Below are positions 50,821-60,914 of a stretch of DNA of 64,000 nt, one piece after another. Numbering within the stretch: the first letter of the stretch is position 1; every line of letters begins with the position of its first letter. A model generated the notes under the pieces. The model made no database searches and was not told the DNA's origin. It saw only the letters and a list, made by a program, of their open reading frames with translations. This DNA is from Myxococcales bacterium. GTDB lineage: Bacteria; Myxococcota_A; UBA9042. A program made the translations under genes and the position numbers. The stretch lies in the NCBI GenBank assembly GCA_947491025.1, contig CANLIC010000019.1, positions 1 through 64,000 on the forward strand, read 5' to 3'.

Positions 50821-53800
50821 ATGAAGTCCACCCGCACCCTCGCCCCGATCTTGGCCCTCGCCCTGGCCGCCCTGCTTGGCCTGGCGTCTTGCGCCGAGGA
50901 GATCGGTCTGATCGACCGCACTCAGGCCAACGCCCTGGAAAAAAAGGCCTTCTACGGCGTGTGGTACAGACTCGGTGTCATCACCGACATGCCCGCCAGC
51001 GCTGGCTTTGGCTTCGTCGGCCAGACCAACTTCGGCGGCAGCGGCGGCAAGGTGATCTTCGACATCCAGGAGAACTTCCTGGTCGTCTACCCGGTGGTGG
51101 AGACGGTCCGCGACGGCGACAAGCAGTGGCACCGCCGCAAGATCCGCACCTACTGGGTGGAGGGCGAAGAAGACCGCTTCATCGAGGTGTTGGCCGGCAA
51201 CCCGGTGGCGATGTACCCGATCACCTCCCACTTTGACGTTCAGCGCGGCTACAGCTCCGCGACCGGCGCACAGGACAACACACTCGTAGAGAACACCACC
51301 GACAAGCCCTGGTTCAAGCGCAAGCACATCCGCGTCAACTGGATCGGCTCGCCGGCGGCTCAGTTCCCCGAGTTCTTCTTCCCACAGGGGACGATGCAGT
51401 ACTCGGGCGCCGACCACTTCCTGCAGGAGCACGAGGCCGACAACCCCAACCGCTTCCACATGGAAGAGGGCTACTTCCACTTCACGCGGCGGCTCTTCGG
51501 CGCCCCGATGTCGACTGGCGCTTGCTCGACGTACTCGTTGGCCCCCGGCGACTGCACGGGCGCGACCTTCGACGTCCGCATCTCGTTCCGCCGTGCCACG
51601 CCGCAATTCGTCAATGACTTCGAGATCCGCAACTACCACAACGAGCCGGACGCCGAGCGCTTCGGCTTCTTCCTCTCCGAGCGCCACACCTACGACCCGG
51701 AGTACGGCCTGACCTACCGCGGCCAGGACTACAAGGCGCAGATCTGGAACCTGTGGCAGCGCTCGGTTGAGCTCGTCCCGGTCAAGGGCGCCGACGGCAA
51801 AGAGGTGACCTGCCTCTCAACCGCCGACTGCGATCGCGGCGAGGTCTGCGACCAGCCGGACTGGTTCGTCAAGGGCAAGTGCTCGATCAAGAAGGGCCTT
51901 CCTTACAAGGACCGCGGCCTGAAGCCGATCATCTACCACATCTCGGCCGACCATCCGAAGTCCAGCCTGCCCGCCATCTACCAGGTGGCAGACAACTGGT
52001 CGAAGGTGTTCCAGGAGACCGTGAGCTGGCTGCTGTTCTGGGAGGAGAAGTGGTCGGTGGACAGCGTCCCCGGCTTCGTCGCTCCGCGCGCCAACTTCGG
52101 CCAGCGCACCTGCGAGAGCGCCGCGGACTGCCTGCACGCTGGCGTCATCAGCTCGGGTGAGGGCCGCACGGGTATCAAGCTCAACACCCTGGTGATCGGC
52201 ACGACGGACGGCAACGTCATCGTCCAGGACAAGACCGACCTCTGCAGCGCGCAGGACCAGACCAAGGGGCTCTGCGCCCCGACCGAGGATCGGCCCAAGC
52301 TCGACGGCGGTGCGTACGTGATGTTCGTCAACGCCACGCCGAACAGCGCTCCGGCGTCATTGAGCATGAATGGCAAGGGGCTGCTCGAGAACGTCGCCTA
52401 TGCCAAGGGCGAGATCGACGGCCACAAGAAGGCGGTCGTCGTCGCCAAGGCTGAGGCGGGCAAGCGCATGAACTTCGCCGTCACCAGCGGCACCGCCACG
52501 GCGGAGCTGGGCAACGCCCAGGTCGAGGCCAACCGGGTCTACATTCTGGTCTACTACGGCGGCGACTCGCTCGCGATCGTCGAGTCGCAGGTGTCCAAGT
52601 CGGGTGTGCGCCTGCTCCACGGCATCAAGTCCGAGCTGAAGGACGTCGGCGGCAAGCCGCGCTCGATCGGCGTCCTCGCCGAGGGTGGCGTCAACGGCAA
52701 CCGCGCCAAGGCCGCCCTGCAGTATGGCGACCTCAGCGAGTACGTGCACGTGACAGGGACTTGGATGGCGCCGGTGTTCATCAAGGCCGGCAGCCGCACC
52801 GACGTCGCCTGCACGACGCAGAACGGCGTGGGTCAGTGCATCGGTTGGAAGCAGACCCTGTCGGCGGGCGACCGCGATCGCCGCGAGGCGATCCGCGACA
52901 AAGAGCTGCCGCCGCTCTTCGTCCTCTGCGAGAACGTCTACGCGGGCAACGCCTGCACCGCCAGCCAGCGCGGCGACAAGACGCAGATGAACGATTGCCG
53001 CTACTGGGCCAAGTACGAGCGCGGCGACAAGGCTGAGGTGAGCAATCCTTGCCAGCGCTTTGTGCCCAAGTCCGACCAGCCGAAGATCCTCGGCGATGCC
53101 CGCTACAGCTACATCTACTGGGTCCCGAACGTGCACGCCTCGTCGCCGCTCGGCTACGGCCCCTCGGCCGCCGACCCCGACACCGGCATGCTCTTCTGGG
53201 GCACTGCCCACATCTACGGCTCGGCGCTGAACACCTACGCCCAGTGGGGCAAAGATCTCGTCGACCTCCTGAACGGTGACCTCGACGTCTCGTCCGCCGC
53301 GAGCGGCAAGTACGTCCGCGACTACCTGGCGAGCCTCGAGAAGGCCGCTGACGACTCGATGTTCGAGGGTGCCAAGGGCGCGGGCGAGGCCATCGACCCG
53401 AACTCGATCGAGGCCGCCTCGGCGCGCGCGACGCTGGACATCACGCAGGTCGCTGGCGCGCCGATGCCGCAGGACCACGCGCTGGCAGCAGAGAAGACGC
53501 TGCAGAAGCTCCAGGACCCCAAGGCGATGAGCGAGAAGCTCGTGCAGGAAGCCGGCTTCTTCGACATGAGCGTGGTGATGGCGCGGCTGGACAAGATCCG
53601 CGGCACGCCACTCGAGCGGGCCATGATCAACGACGAGGTCGCCCTGGCGGTCTCTGGCGGCGAGATTCAGCCCGGCGACGCCCTGGCGCCCGAGGCGATC
53701 GCCGACATCTCGCCGGCCGGCTGGGCCACGCCGCGTCGTGAAGTCGACGAGCGTCTGCGCATGCAGCTCCTCGGCTACAACAACGTCTACCTCGCCGAGT

Positions 53801-56193
53801 TCGTCGATCCGGCGCTCGTCGCCATGGCCAAGCGCCTGAAGTGCCAGCCCGGCCAGACCCCGAGCGAGCTGCCGGTGGCGGACTCGATCGGCAAGACGAC
53901 CTGCTACAAGGGCGACGCCCTGCGCCTGGCCCTGCACGACGCGCTCTACCGCGGCGTGTTGGAGCACGAGATCGGCCACACCGTCGGTCTGCGCCACAAC
54001 TTCAGCGGCTCGGCAGACGCCCTCAACTACTTCGATCCCTACTACGACGACGCCACCGGCCGTGAGAGGGACGAAGTGGTCTGCGCCGATGTCGTCACGC
54101 CCTTTGGCTCGGTCGCGGCGAACGACATGTGCGAGGACACGCTTGGCGAGTCCTGCGTCTACGACAAGTGCACCAACGACAGCGAGTGCCCGGCTGGCTC
54201 GGCTTGCGCCCAGGGTGCCTGCCTCGACGTCAACAGCATCAAGGTCGGCCGCTGCAGCGGCATCCAGCGCGAGCGCGTGCGTTGCGACGGGGCCGTCGCT
54301 GACGCCTGCGGCGCCGACGCCGTCTGCAAACTTGGCTACTGCGAGTCGAAGTTCAAGTGCCAGGCTGAGCCCGACTGCATTGCGGGTGAGGGCTGCGCCG
54401 GCGGCTTCTGCCAGAACCTGCAGACGGGCAGCTTCCGCAGCGCCCCGCTCTTCGCGGAGTCGGCGGGTCCGGTCAAGAAGTACATGCCGCGTACCGCGAT
54501 GACGCCCAACGAGGTCAAGAATCGCCGCACCGAGCTGCAGTACTCGACCATCATGGACTACGGCCAGAAGGTGAACGCGGACTTCCTGGGTCTCGGCAAG
54601 TACGACTACGCCGCCATCAAGTATGGCTACGGCCGCATGGTCGAGGTGTTCGCCGACATGACCTACACCCGCGATCAGCTCCGGCTCTTCGCCAAGAACA
54701 CCAGCCAGACCGAAGAAGCCGTGGGTTGGCGCATCAACACCGACGGCTGGGAGTTCGCTGGCGTGTTCACGCACCCGTTCTACTACCTCAACAACTGGAT
54801 GCCGCCTGAGTACCTGAACCAGCGCGACACCGTCCCGGATCACCTGGTGATGGCGGACGCTTCGCTCGAGAAGTTCGGTCGCTCGGCCTACGACCGCACC
54901 TACTTCGAGGTGCCCTACAAGTACTGTTCGGACGAGTACCGCGGCAGCTCGCTGGCTTGCTACTACTTCGACACCGGCGCCCACATGCAGGAGATCGTGC
55001 ACCACGCTGGTGAGCAGCTCCGCGAGTACTACCTGTTCGACGCCTTCAAGCGCGAGCGCCTCTTCTTCGGCACCGGCGGCAACCCGCTCGCCTACATGGG
55101 CCGCGTCATCGATCGCTACCTGACGCCGATCGGCGCCGCCGCCCGCTACTACGCGGTCTACAACAACATCTTGCGCGTCTACTCGTACTTCCCGTTCTAC
55201 GACAACCACCCGATGTACCTGCAGGCGCTGCGCAGTTCGTCTGAGGACGCCTTCCGCATCCTCACCGCCCTGCTGACGTCGCCGGCGCCGGGCTCGTACC
55301 AGCTCGACACCCAGTCCAACAGCTACGTCAACGTCTCGTACGAACCAGGTCAGGTGAAGGACGCCAACGCGCTCGACGTTCGCCTCGGCGAGGGACGCCT
55401 GCCGTGGACGACGTTTGCCACCGAGAACGGCTACTACTTCGCCAACCACCCGATGTGGATCGGCAGCTACTGGGACAAGCTGGCGGCCATCCAGATCATG
55501 ACGAGCTCGTCGGCCAGCTTCCTCTCCGACTTCGTCGGCGAACAGCTGCCGCTCTTCCGCGGCACGGCCATCGGCTTCAACACCGTGTACCCGAAGGAGC
55601 TCTCGACCATCCTCGGCGGTCTGGCCGCAGGCTCGCTGGATGAGGTCGGCGGCTACGCGGTCAAGGGCGCCGACGGCAAGATGCACTACAAGGCGCGCGA
55701 CCCCTTCAAGCCGGCAGACAAGTCGGCGCCGCGCGTCCCGCCGTCCATCAACAACCTGAGCCTGCGTCTGTTCGCGGCGTGGCAGGCTATCGCCAACCTG
55801 CCCGCTGGCTTCGACCCGTCCTACACCGACGGCATGGCCATCTGGCTCAAGGGCGACAAGCTGGCCCACGACTTCGGCAAGTGCACGAAGTTCGGCGAGT
55901 GCACCGGCGGCGGCGGTCCCGACGGCGGCGCGAATGGCGTCGAGATCGTCGACTCCGTGGAGTTCGAAGACCCCTGGGGCAAGAAGACCTACGTCGCCCC
56001 GCGCGTGAACTACAACAAGGACTACTTCAGCCCGACGTACTTCATGCTGTCGCGCCTCAACGACCTCAAGAGCAAGTGGCTGGTGGCGCAGGGCGCCGAG
56101 AAGGAGAAGCTCGCCAGCCTGATGCAGTCCGAGCTTGAGATCGTTGACTACTTCCGCTTGCTCTACAAGGTCTACGGCTCTATCGGCCTGTAA
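50821..56193 (+). CDS. Giant zinc metallopeptidase lipoprotein (metzincin), copy 1
   Basis: This 1790-residue protein has a lipoprotein signal peptide (lipobox LASC, Cys24), so it is anchored to a membrane, probably the outer one. The zinc site is the extended metzincin motif HEIGHTVGLRH (His1049, Glu1050, His1053, His1059), and the Met-turn is STIMDYG (Met at 1245). The 180-residue gap between them holds a Cys-rich insertion with repeated DxxC / CxxGxxC units. Further Cys units lie at about 335-360. The N-terminal 500 residues share blocks with the next gene (SHFDVQRGY, then TLVENTTDKPW). Relatives are secreted metzincins of the DUF4953/DUF5117 type; the substrate is unknown. Confidence 0.88.
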   Translation: MKSTRTLAPILALALAALLGLASCAEEIGLIDRTQANALEKKAFYGVWYRLGVITDMPASAGFGFVGQTNFGGSGGKVIFDIQENFLVVYPVVETVRDGDKQWHRRKIRTYWVEGEEDRFIEVLAGNPVAMYPITSHFDVQRGYSSATGAQDNTLVENTTDKPWFKRKHIRVNWIGSPAAQFPEFFFPQGTMQYSGADHFLQEHEADNPNRFHMEEGYFHFTRRLFGAPMSTGACSTYSLAPGDCTGATFDVRISFRRATPQFVNDFEIRNYHNEPDAERFGFFLSERHTYDPEYGLTYRGQDYKAQIWNLWQRSVELVPVKGADGKEVTCLSTADCDRGEVCDQPDWFVKGKCSIKKGLPYKDRGLKPIIYHISADHPKSSLPAIYQVADNWSKVFQETVSWLLFWEEKWSVDSVPGFVAPRANFGQRTCESAADCLHAGVISSGEGRTGIKLNTLVIGTTDGNVIVQDKTDLCSAQDQTKGLCAPTEDRPKLDGGAYVMFVNATPNSAPASLSMNGKGLLENVAYAKGEIDGHKKAVVVAKAEAGKRMNFAVTSGTATAELGNAQVEANRVYILVYYGGDSLAIVESQVSKSGVRLLHGIKSELKDVGGKPRSIGVLAEGGVNGNRAKAALQYGDLSEYVHVTGTWMAPVFIKAGSRTDVACTTQNGVGQCIGWKQTLSAGDRDRREAIRDKELPPLFVLCENVYAGNACTASQRGDKTQMNDCRYWAKYERGDKAEVSNPCQRFVPKSDQPKILGDARYSYIYWVPNVHASSPLGYGPSAADPDTGMLFWGTAHIYGSALNTYAQWGKDLVDLLNGDLDVSSAASGKYVRDYLASLEKAADDSMFEGAKGAGEAIDPNSIEAASARATLDITQVAGAPMPQDHALAAEKTLQKLQDPKAMSEKLVQEAGFFDMSVVMARLDKIRGTPLERAMINDEVALAVSGGEIQPGDALAPEAIADISPAGWATPRREVDERLRMQLLGYNNVYLAEFVDPALVAMAKRLKCQPGQTPSELPVADSIGKTTCYKGDALRLALHDALYRGVLEHEIGHTVGLRHNFSGSADALNYFDPYYDDATGRERDEVVCADVVTPFGSVAANDMCEDTLGESCVYDKCTNDSECPAGSACAQGACLDVNSIKVGRCSGIQRERVRCDGAVADACGADAVCKLGYCESKFKCQAEPDCIAGEGCAGGFCQNLQTGSFRSAPLFAESAGPVKKYMPRTAMTPNEVKNRRTELQYSTIMDYGQKVNADFLGLGKYDYAAIKYGYGRMVEVFADMTYTRDQLRLFAKNTSQTEEAVGWRINTDGWEFAGVFTHPFYYLNNWMPPEYLNQRDTVPDHLVMADASLEKFGRSAYDRTYFEVPYKYCSDEYRGSSLACYYFDTGAHMQEIVHHAGEQLREYYLFDAFKRERLFFGTGGNPLAYMGRVIDRYLTPIGAAARYYAVYNNILRVYSYFPFYDNHPMYLQALRSSSEDAFRILTALLTSPAPGSYQLDTQSNSYVNVSYEPGQVKDANALDVRLGEGRLPWTTFATENGYYFANHPMWIGSYWDKLAAIQIMTSSSASFLSDFVGEQLPLFRGTAIGFNTVYPKELSTILGGLAAGSLDEVGGYAVKGADGKMHYKARDPFKPADKSAPRVPPSINNLSLRLFAAWQAIANLPAGFDPSYTDGMAIWLKGDKLAHDFGKCTKFGECTGGGGPDGGANGVEIVDSVEFEDPWGKKTYVAPRVNYNKDYFSPTYFMLSRLNDLKSKWLVAQGAEKEKLASLMQSELEIVDYFRLLYKVYGSIGL

Positions 56194-56273
56194 GGGAGGA
56201 CGACGTCATGACCCACATCAGCCTCCCATCGCGCCACGCCCAAGCCTATCGCCCGGTTCACCGAGGAGCCGCC

Positions 56274-59200
56274 ATGAACGCCCGCAGCCTGACCCTCGCG
56301 CTTGCCGCCACTGCCCTGATGGGCACCGGTTGCGCACAGGATGTGCCCGAGATCAATCGGGTTCAGCCCAACTACGTGAAGAAGTCCGAGTTCCTCGGGC
56401 GCGAGTACTACGTGCGGACCGCCGTCGTCGGCACGCAGTTCACCTCGGCCTACAGCTTCCCGGGCGAGATGAGCAACATGACCCGCGGCGTGTTCGAGGT
56501 GCAGGAGGCGACCCTCCTGTTCCACCGCACCTACGAGTTCATCCTTGGCTCCGAGGCCTACGCGCAGAAGGCAGATGCTGACGTGCCGATGCGCGACAGC
56601 AAGGGCAACATCGTGCAGCACGCGGTGCTGATGGACTTCGCCCGGGTCGCCTGCGACACCAATGCCGATTGCCCCGCCGCGGGCAGCCGCTGCGCGGGTA
56701 GCGACGGCGCGGCGTTCGCCGGCGAAGAGATTCACCTCGGCTACTGCGTGCAGAACGCCACCCGCTACATCTTCCGCGGCGCTGCGCTCCTCGCCTACCC
56801 GATCGAGAGCCACTTCGACATTCTGCACAGCTACAGCGTCGCCAGCGGCGAGAAGGGCAATGTGCTGGTCGAGAACACCAGCGACCGCAAGTGGCACGAG
56901 CGCGAATACATGCGCGTCGCCTGGGGCAGCGGCGCGGTCCTCAGCTACGAGTCATTCGTCCTCGCCGGCGCCACCACCGGCGTTAAGCCGACCATCTACG
57001 AAGGCGACAACGCGCCCGAGGGTGAGCAGTTCGAGCGCGGCGTCGACCACCGCTACGGCGCGGACGTGCCGCAGCACTGGTTCACGTTCACCAACCGCTA
57101 CATGCTCGATGCGCCTAGCCTTTACATCGATAACTTCGGCTCCGTACCGATCTGCTACTTCACGCTCTGGTTCGTCGGCGGCATCTACGACTGCGTCTCG
57201 GAAGAGGTCAGCGTCCGCACGTTCTTCCTCGAAGTGCCAGAGTTCAAGGGCACCAAGGACCCCGAGCGCGCCTACGTCCCCCGCGAGATGGACGACGTCG
57301 AGTTCGAGAAGTTCGGCTACTTCCGGACTGAGCGCCGCACTTACGACGTGCAGTTCGGCTACGCCTTCCACGACGCCATCCGCCGCGCCCAGCGCCACCG
57401 CATCTGGGATCGTTACGTGCGCAAGTACGAGGAGCAGACGCTGCCCAACGGCAAGAAGCGCAAGGTGTGGAACGGCGACTTCGACTACTCCAAGATGACC
57501 CCCGCCCCGATCGTGTACTACATGAACGCCGATCACCCGCGCGAGCTGGTGCCGGCCTCGCAGCGCATCGCGGACGCTTGGAGCAAGCCGTTCAGCGAGG
57601 TCGCCGCGTTCTGGAAGGGCGGCTGTGGCGCCAAGACCGACAAGGCGGGCTACGACAAGTGCATCGCCGACAACCTGCCCAAGCACCCGATGTTCATCCT
57701 CTGCGAGAACAGCGACGCCCAGGCCTCCGCCGCAGTGGCCGCCAAGGCGCCGGTCGCCGACTGGAGCGGCACCGCCAACGGCAAGAAGTTCTGCCGCAAC
57801 ATGGACACGCCGCACCTGTTCGGCGACCTCCGCTACAGCACGATGCACGCCGTGCCCGACCCGATTCAGATCGGCCTCTACGGATACGGGCCGAGCGCGG
57901 CGGACCCGCTGACCGGCGAGACGGTCTCGGCCACCGCTCACTCCTACGTCGCGCAGATGAAGCTCGGCGCAGAGCGCGCCCTGCGCACCATCGAGTTCCA
58001 CGCCGGCGTATCGGACTTCAACGACATCAAAGAGGCCAACGAGCAGCAGTTCTCGACCAAGGGCAAGGCGCTCAAGCACTACGGCCAGAATGGCCCGAAG
58101 AGCACGGTCGCGGCGCAGGCGTACGTCAAGGACATGCTTTCGCCCAAGGTGCGTGAGCGCATCCGCGGCGGCAACGCCATCGCCCTGCGCGACGACGCTG
58201 GCAGCTGGGCCCAGGGCCGCCTCTCGATTCTGCACAGCAACCCGACCCTCGATGCTCAGTTGATCTCCGGCGATGAGGAGCATGCGGTGCACGCGTTGTT
58301 CCGCGATCCCCGCATTACGAAGGGCGCGCCGAGCCACGTCGACAAGCAGCAAGTTGCAGAGATGAGCATCGCGAAGTGGAACCACATCGCCGGCCTGCGC
58401 AAGCGTGAGGAGGTCAAGATGGACCTCGCCGCCAAGGGCATTGAGCTGGCCGAGTTCATGGACCCAGCGGTCCTCGGCCTCGCGGTCGAGTACGGTCGCG
58501 CCTTCGACAAGGCGTTCTGCCAGGCGTACGTCGGCGCCAAGGTGCCGACGATTTACAACTGGAACGCGATCGTGGCCGGCACACCCGCCGAAGAGAAGGG
58601 CAGCTGCACCACCGTCGGCGAGTACCAGACGCTGACGCCGAAGCGCGGCCGCGTCTGCGCGCAGCTGGCGAGTGGGCCGACCTGGGCCGAGTGCAGCTCC
58701 GCGACGATGATGCAGCAGCTCCGGATTGCCGTGAACACGGCCAACGGCGGTAACTCCAACGCCGAGCTCTACAAGTACCTGCCAAGCCCGCTCTACACCG
58801 ACACCGGTGACCAGATCGTGCGCAACACGCAGGAGATCGGCCGCGCGATCCACCAGAAGATGCGCGGCGAGGTGAAGGCGGACCTGTGGTCGCGCATCTA
58901 CGAGAGCACGCAGCTGCACGAGGTCGGCCACACCGTCGGTCTGCGCCACAACTTTGAGGCCTCGACCGACACCCTCAACTTCAACAAGGACTACTGGGCC
59001 CTCAAGCTCGGCAAGGGCTTTGAGGTCGTCAACCCGTGGCAGCGTGACACCGAGGCCCAGGCCCTCGGCAACCTGCGCATGAAGCAGTCGGCCTCGGTGA
59101 TGGACTACACGAGCAAGTTCAACGGCCGCTTCGAGGGCCTCGGGCTCTACGACCACGCCGCCATCAAGTTCGCCTATGGCGACATGGTCGAAGTCTTCAA

Positions 59201-60803
59201 CCAGCCGCCGTCATTGACGAAGTCTCCGGGGGGCGGCCTCGCCGCGATGGCCAACTACCTGCAGGAGCCGAGCGACGACACCCCCGGCGAGACGACGCTC
59301 AGCCACCTCGGCAACCAGGACATGCTGCGCCTGACCCGCAAACTGCACTACTCGACGCTGCCCAAGTACTTCGGTGGCGTCGAGCCGATGTACGATCGCC
59401 GCGCCGTGGCGTGGAGCTCGATCAAGGGCGATGTTTGCAGCGTCGACAGCGACTGCCAGGACGGCAAGCTCTGCCTCAAGATGGGCAGCGCCAAGTACTG
59501 CACCGACACCAAGGTCACCGAGGTGCCCTACCGCTTCTGCTCGGACGAGTACAACGGCCGGACCCCGACCTGTGCGACCTTCGACGAAGGTGCCGACGCG
59601 CTCGAAATCGCCCGCAACGCCCTGGATGACTACGAGAACTACTGGTTCTTCTACGGGTACGCCACCGACTCGGTGCTCTACAGCCCCTACCGCTACTCGT
59701 CGACCGTCGCTGGCTACCTCTACCGGGCGATGCGGCAGTTCCAGTACTGGGCGATGAACATGCAGCGCTACACCAGCGACGATTTCTGGAAGAAGAGCTA
59801 CGGCATCGACTACGACCTCGACCCGAACGGCGGCCTCTCGGGCGCGCTGGCGACCGCCGAGGCGTTCAACACCTTCGCCCAGATCTTGTCGCGCCCGTCG
59901 CCGGCCTACTACTGTTACAACTCGTCCCGCAAGCGCTACGAGCCCTACGACGATCGCGAGGCAGGCGCCCAGAGCGACTGCAAGGCCATCCTCGAGCTCG
60001 ACGGCGCCCGGCCGCTCTACCCCGGCTGGGACTTCGCCGGCTACGACGGTCGCCCGGTCAGCGGCGGTCAGTTCTACGATCGCCTCACCGCGTTCGCCCT
60101 GCTCACCGACCCGACGCCGCCGAACTACGTTGGCCACAACGAGGGCGAGGATATTCGCCGCTACCTCGTCGGATTCTATCACTTCTTCCCGAAGCAGGTC
60201 ATGAACCTCATGTCCGGCATCTCGGTCGAGAACGCCGACCACTTCGGCTGGTGCGTCGTCAATGGCGGCGCGGACGCCGCAGGCATTAAGCAGGCCGACG
60301 GGGTCATGCGCCGGCACTGGATCGGCGGTGATCAGAAGGCCTGCCCGGACCTGTGCACGTCCAAGCCGCTTGAGCAGCAGGGCCAGTGCCGCAAGTACTG
60401 GCTGTTCCCCGACGGCCGGCCGACGTTCCCGTCGAGCCGCTTCCGTATGCCTTTGCTCGGCGGCTTGTACGGCATGTCGATGCTCACCGGTGCCTACGAC
60501 CGGAGCTACATGGATCTCTCGCGCATGTTCCTCTCGGGCCACTCCTCGTCGGTCGACATTCCGTCGGATGTGACGCTCTGCTCCTTCACCGACCCGCTCT
60601 CGGGCAAGACCTACAAGGCGCCGCAGTCGGACGACCCGGACTTGCTCAGCCCCGGCTGCCTCAACTTCGCCGAGGCGCAGAAGGTGCTGTCCGAGTTCAA
60701 GGACATGAAGACCCTGCAAGACAACTACCTGTTCTCGGAGTACCAGTTCCGCGTCAGCCTCATCGAGGTGCTGCGCGCGCTCCACTTGACCTTCGAGTAC
60801 TAA
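56274..60803 (+). CDS. Giant zinc metallopeptidase lipoprotein (metzincin), copy 2
   Basis: This 1509-residue paralogue of the preceding gene has a lipobox at GTGC (Cys20). The zinc motif is HEVGHTVGLRH (His882, His886, His892) and the Met-turn is SVMDYTS (Met943). Here they are only about 60 residues apart, because the Cys-rich insertion of copy 1 is missing. Shorter Cys units occur elsewhere (about 125-155 and 1055-1080, CxxDSDCxxGxxC). N-terminal blocks match copy 1 (SHFDILHSY, then VLVENTSDRKW). The ATG at 56274 has GAGGAG upstream and gives a normal signal peptide. An upstream in-frame ATG at 56208 also has a good ribosome site and lies 15 bp after copy 1, so both may be used. Confidence 0.88.
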   Translation: MNARSLTLALAATALMGTGCAQDVPEINRVQPNYVKKSEFLGREYYVRTAVVGTQFTSAYSFPGEMSNMTRGVFEVQEATLLFHRTYEFILGSEAYAQKADADVPMRDSKGNIVQHAVLMDFARVACDTNADCPAAGSRCAGSDGAAFAGEEIHLGYCVQNATRYIFRGAALLAYPIESHFDILHSYSVASGEKGNVLVENTSDRKWHEREYMRVAWGSGAVLSYESFVLAGATTGVKPTIYEGDNAPEGEQFERGVDHRYGADVPQHWFTFTNRYMLDAPSLYIDNFGSVPICYFTLWFVGGIYDCVSEEVSVRTFFLEVPEFKGTKDPERAYVPREMDDVEFEKFGYFRTERRTYDVQFGYAFHDAIRRAQRHRIWDRYVRKYEEQTLPNGKKRKVWNGDFDYSKMTPAPIVYYMNADHPRELVPASQRIADAWSKPFSEVAAFWKGGCGAKTDKAGYDKCIADNLPKHPMFILCENSDAQASAAVAAKAPVADWSGTANGKKFCRNMDTPHLFGDLRYSTMHAVPDPIQIGLYGYGPSAADPLTGETVSATAHSYVAQMKLGAERALRTIEFHAGVSDFNDIKEANEQQFSTKGKALKHYGQNGPKSTVAAQAYVKDMLSPKVRERIRGGNAIALRDDAGSWAQGRLSILHSNPTLDAQLISGDEEHAVHALFRDPRITKGAPSHVDKQQVAEMSIAKWNHIAGLRKREEVKMDLAAKGIELAEFMDPAVLGLAVEYGRAFDKAFCQAYVGAKVPTIYNWNAIVAGTPAEEKGSCTTVGEYQTLTPKRGRVCAQLASGPTWAECSSATMMQQLRIAVNTANGGNSNAELYKYLPSPLYTDTGDQIVRNTQEIGRAIHQKMRGEVKADLWSRIYESTQLHEVGHTVGLRHNFEASTDTLNFNKDYWALKLGKGFEVVNPWQRDTEAQALGNLRMKQSASVMDYTSKFNGRFEGLGLYDHAAIKFAYGDMVEVFNQPPSLTKSPGGGLAAMANYLQEPSDDTPGETTLSHLGNQDMLRLTRKLHYSTLPKYFGGVEPMYDRRAVAWSSIKGDVCSVDSDCQDGKLCLKMGSAKYCTDTKVTEVPYRFCSDEYNGRTPTCATFDEGADALEIARNALDDYENYWFFYGYATDSVLYSPYRYSSTVAGYLYRAMRQFQYWAMNMQRYTSDDFWKKSYGIDYDLDPNGGLSGALATAEAFNTFAQILSRPSPAYYCYNSSRKRYEPYDDREAGAQSDCKAILELDGARPLYPGWDFAGYDGRPVSGGQFYDRLTAFALLTDPTPPNYVGHNEGEDIRRYLVGFYHFFPKQVMNLMSGISVENADHFGWCVVNGGADAAGIKQADGVMRRHWIGGDQKACPDLCTSKPLEQQGQCRKYWLFPDGRPTFPSSRFRMPLLGGLYGMSMLTGAYDRSYMDLSRMFLSGHSSSVDIPSDVTLCSFTDPLSGKTYKAPQSDDPDLLSPGCLNFAEAQKVLSEFKDMKTLQDNYLFSEYQFRVSLIEVLRALHLTFEY

Positions 60804-60914
60804 GAGCCTGCGGCCTCACCGCAGCATGCGGACGGCGACGCCCGGCGCGGCCCACAGGCCCCGTCGGGCGTCGCGCATGCAGCGTAGGGTCGCCAGGCGG
60901 GATGGGAGTGACGA

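Noticed and set aside
52357..55869. Antisense open frame of 1170 codons opposite metzincin copy 1, and similar ones at 56952-59156 and 59211-60785
   Set aside because: These mirror strong GC bias at third codon positions of the real genes. They have no recognisable domains, signal peptides or ribosome sites.
60808..60824. Hairpin CTGCGG-CCTCA-CCGCAG just after metzincin copy 2 as a terminator
   Set aside because: The 6-bp stem has no U-run and many such GC hairpins arise by chance at this base composition.
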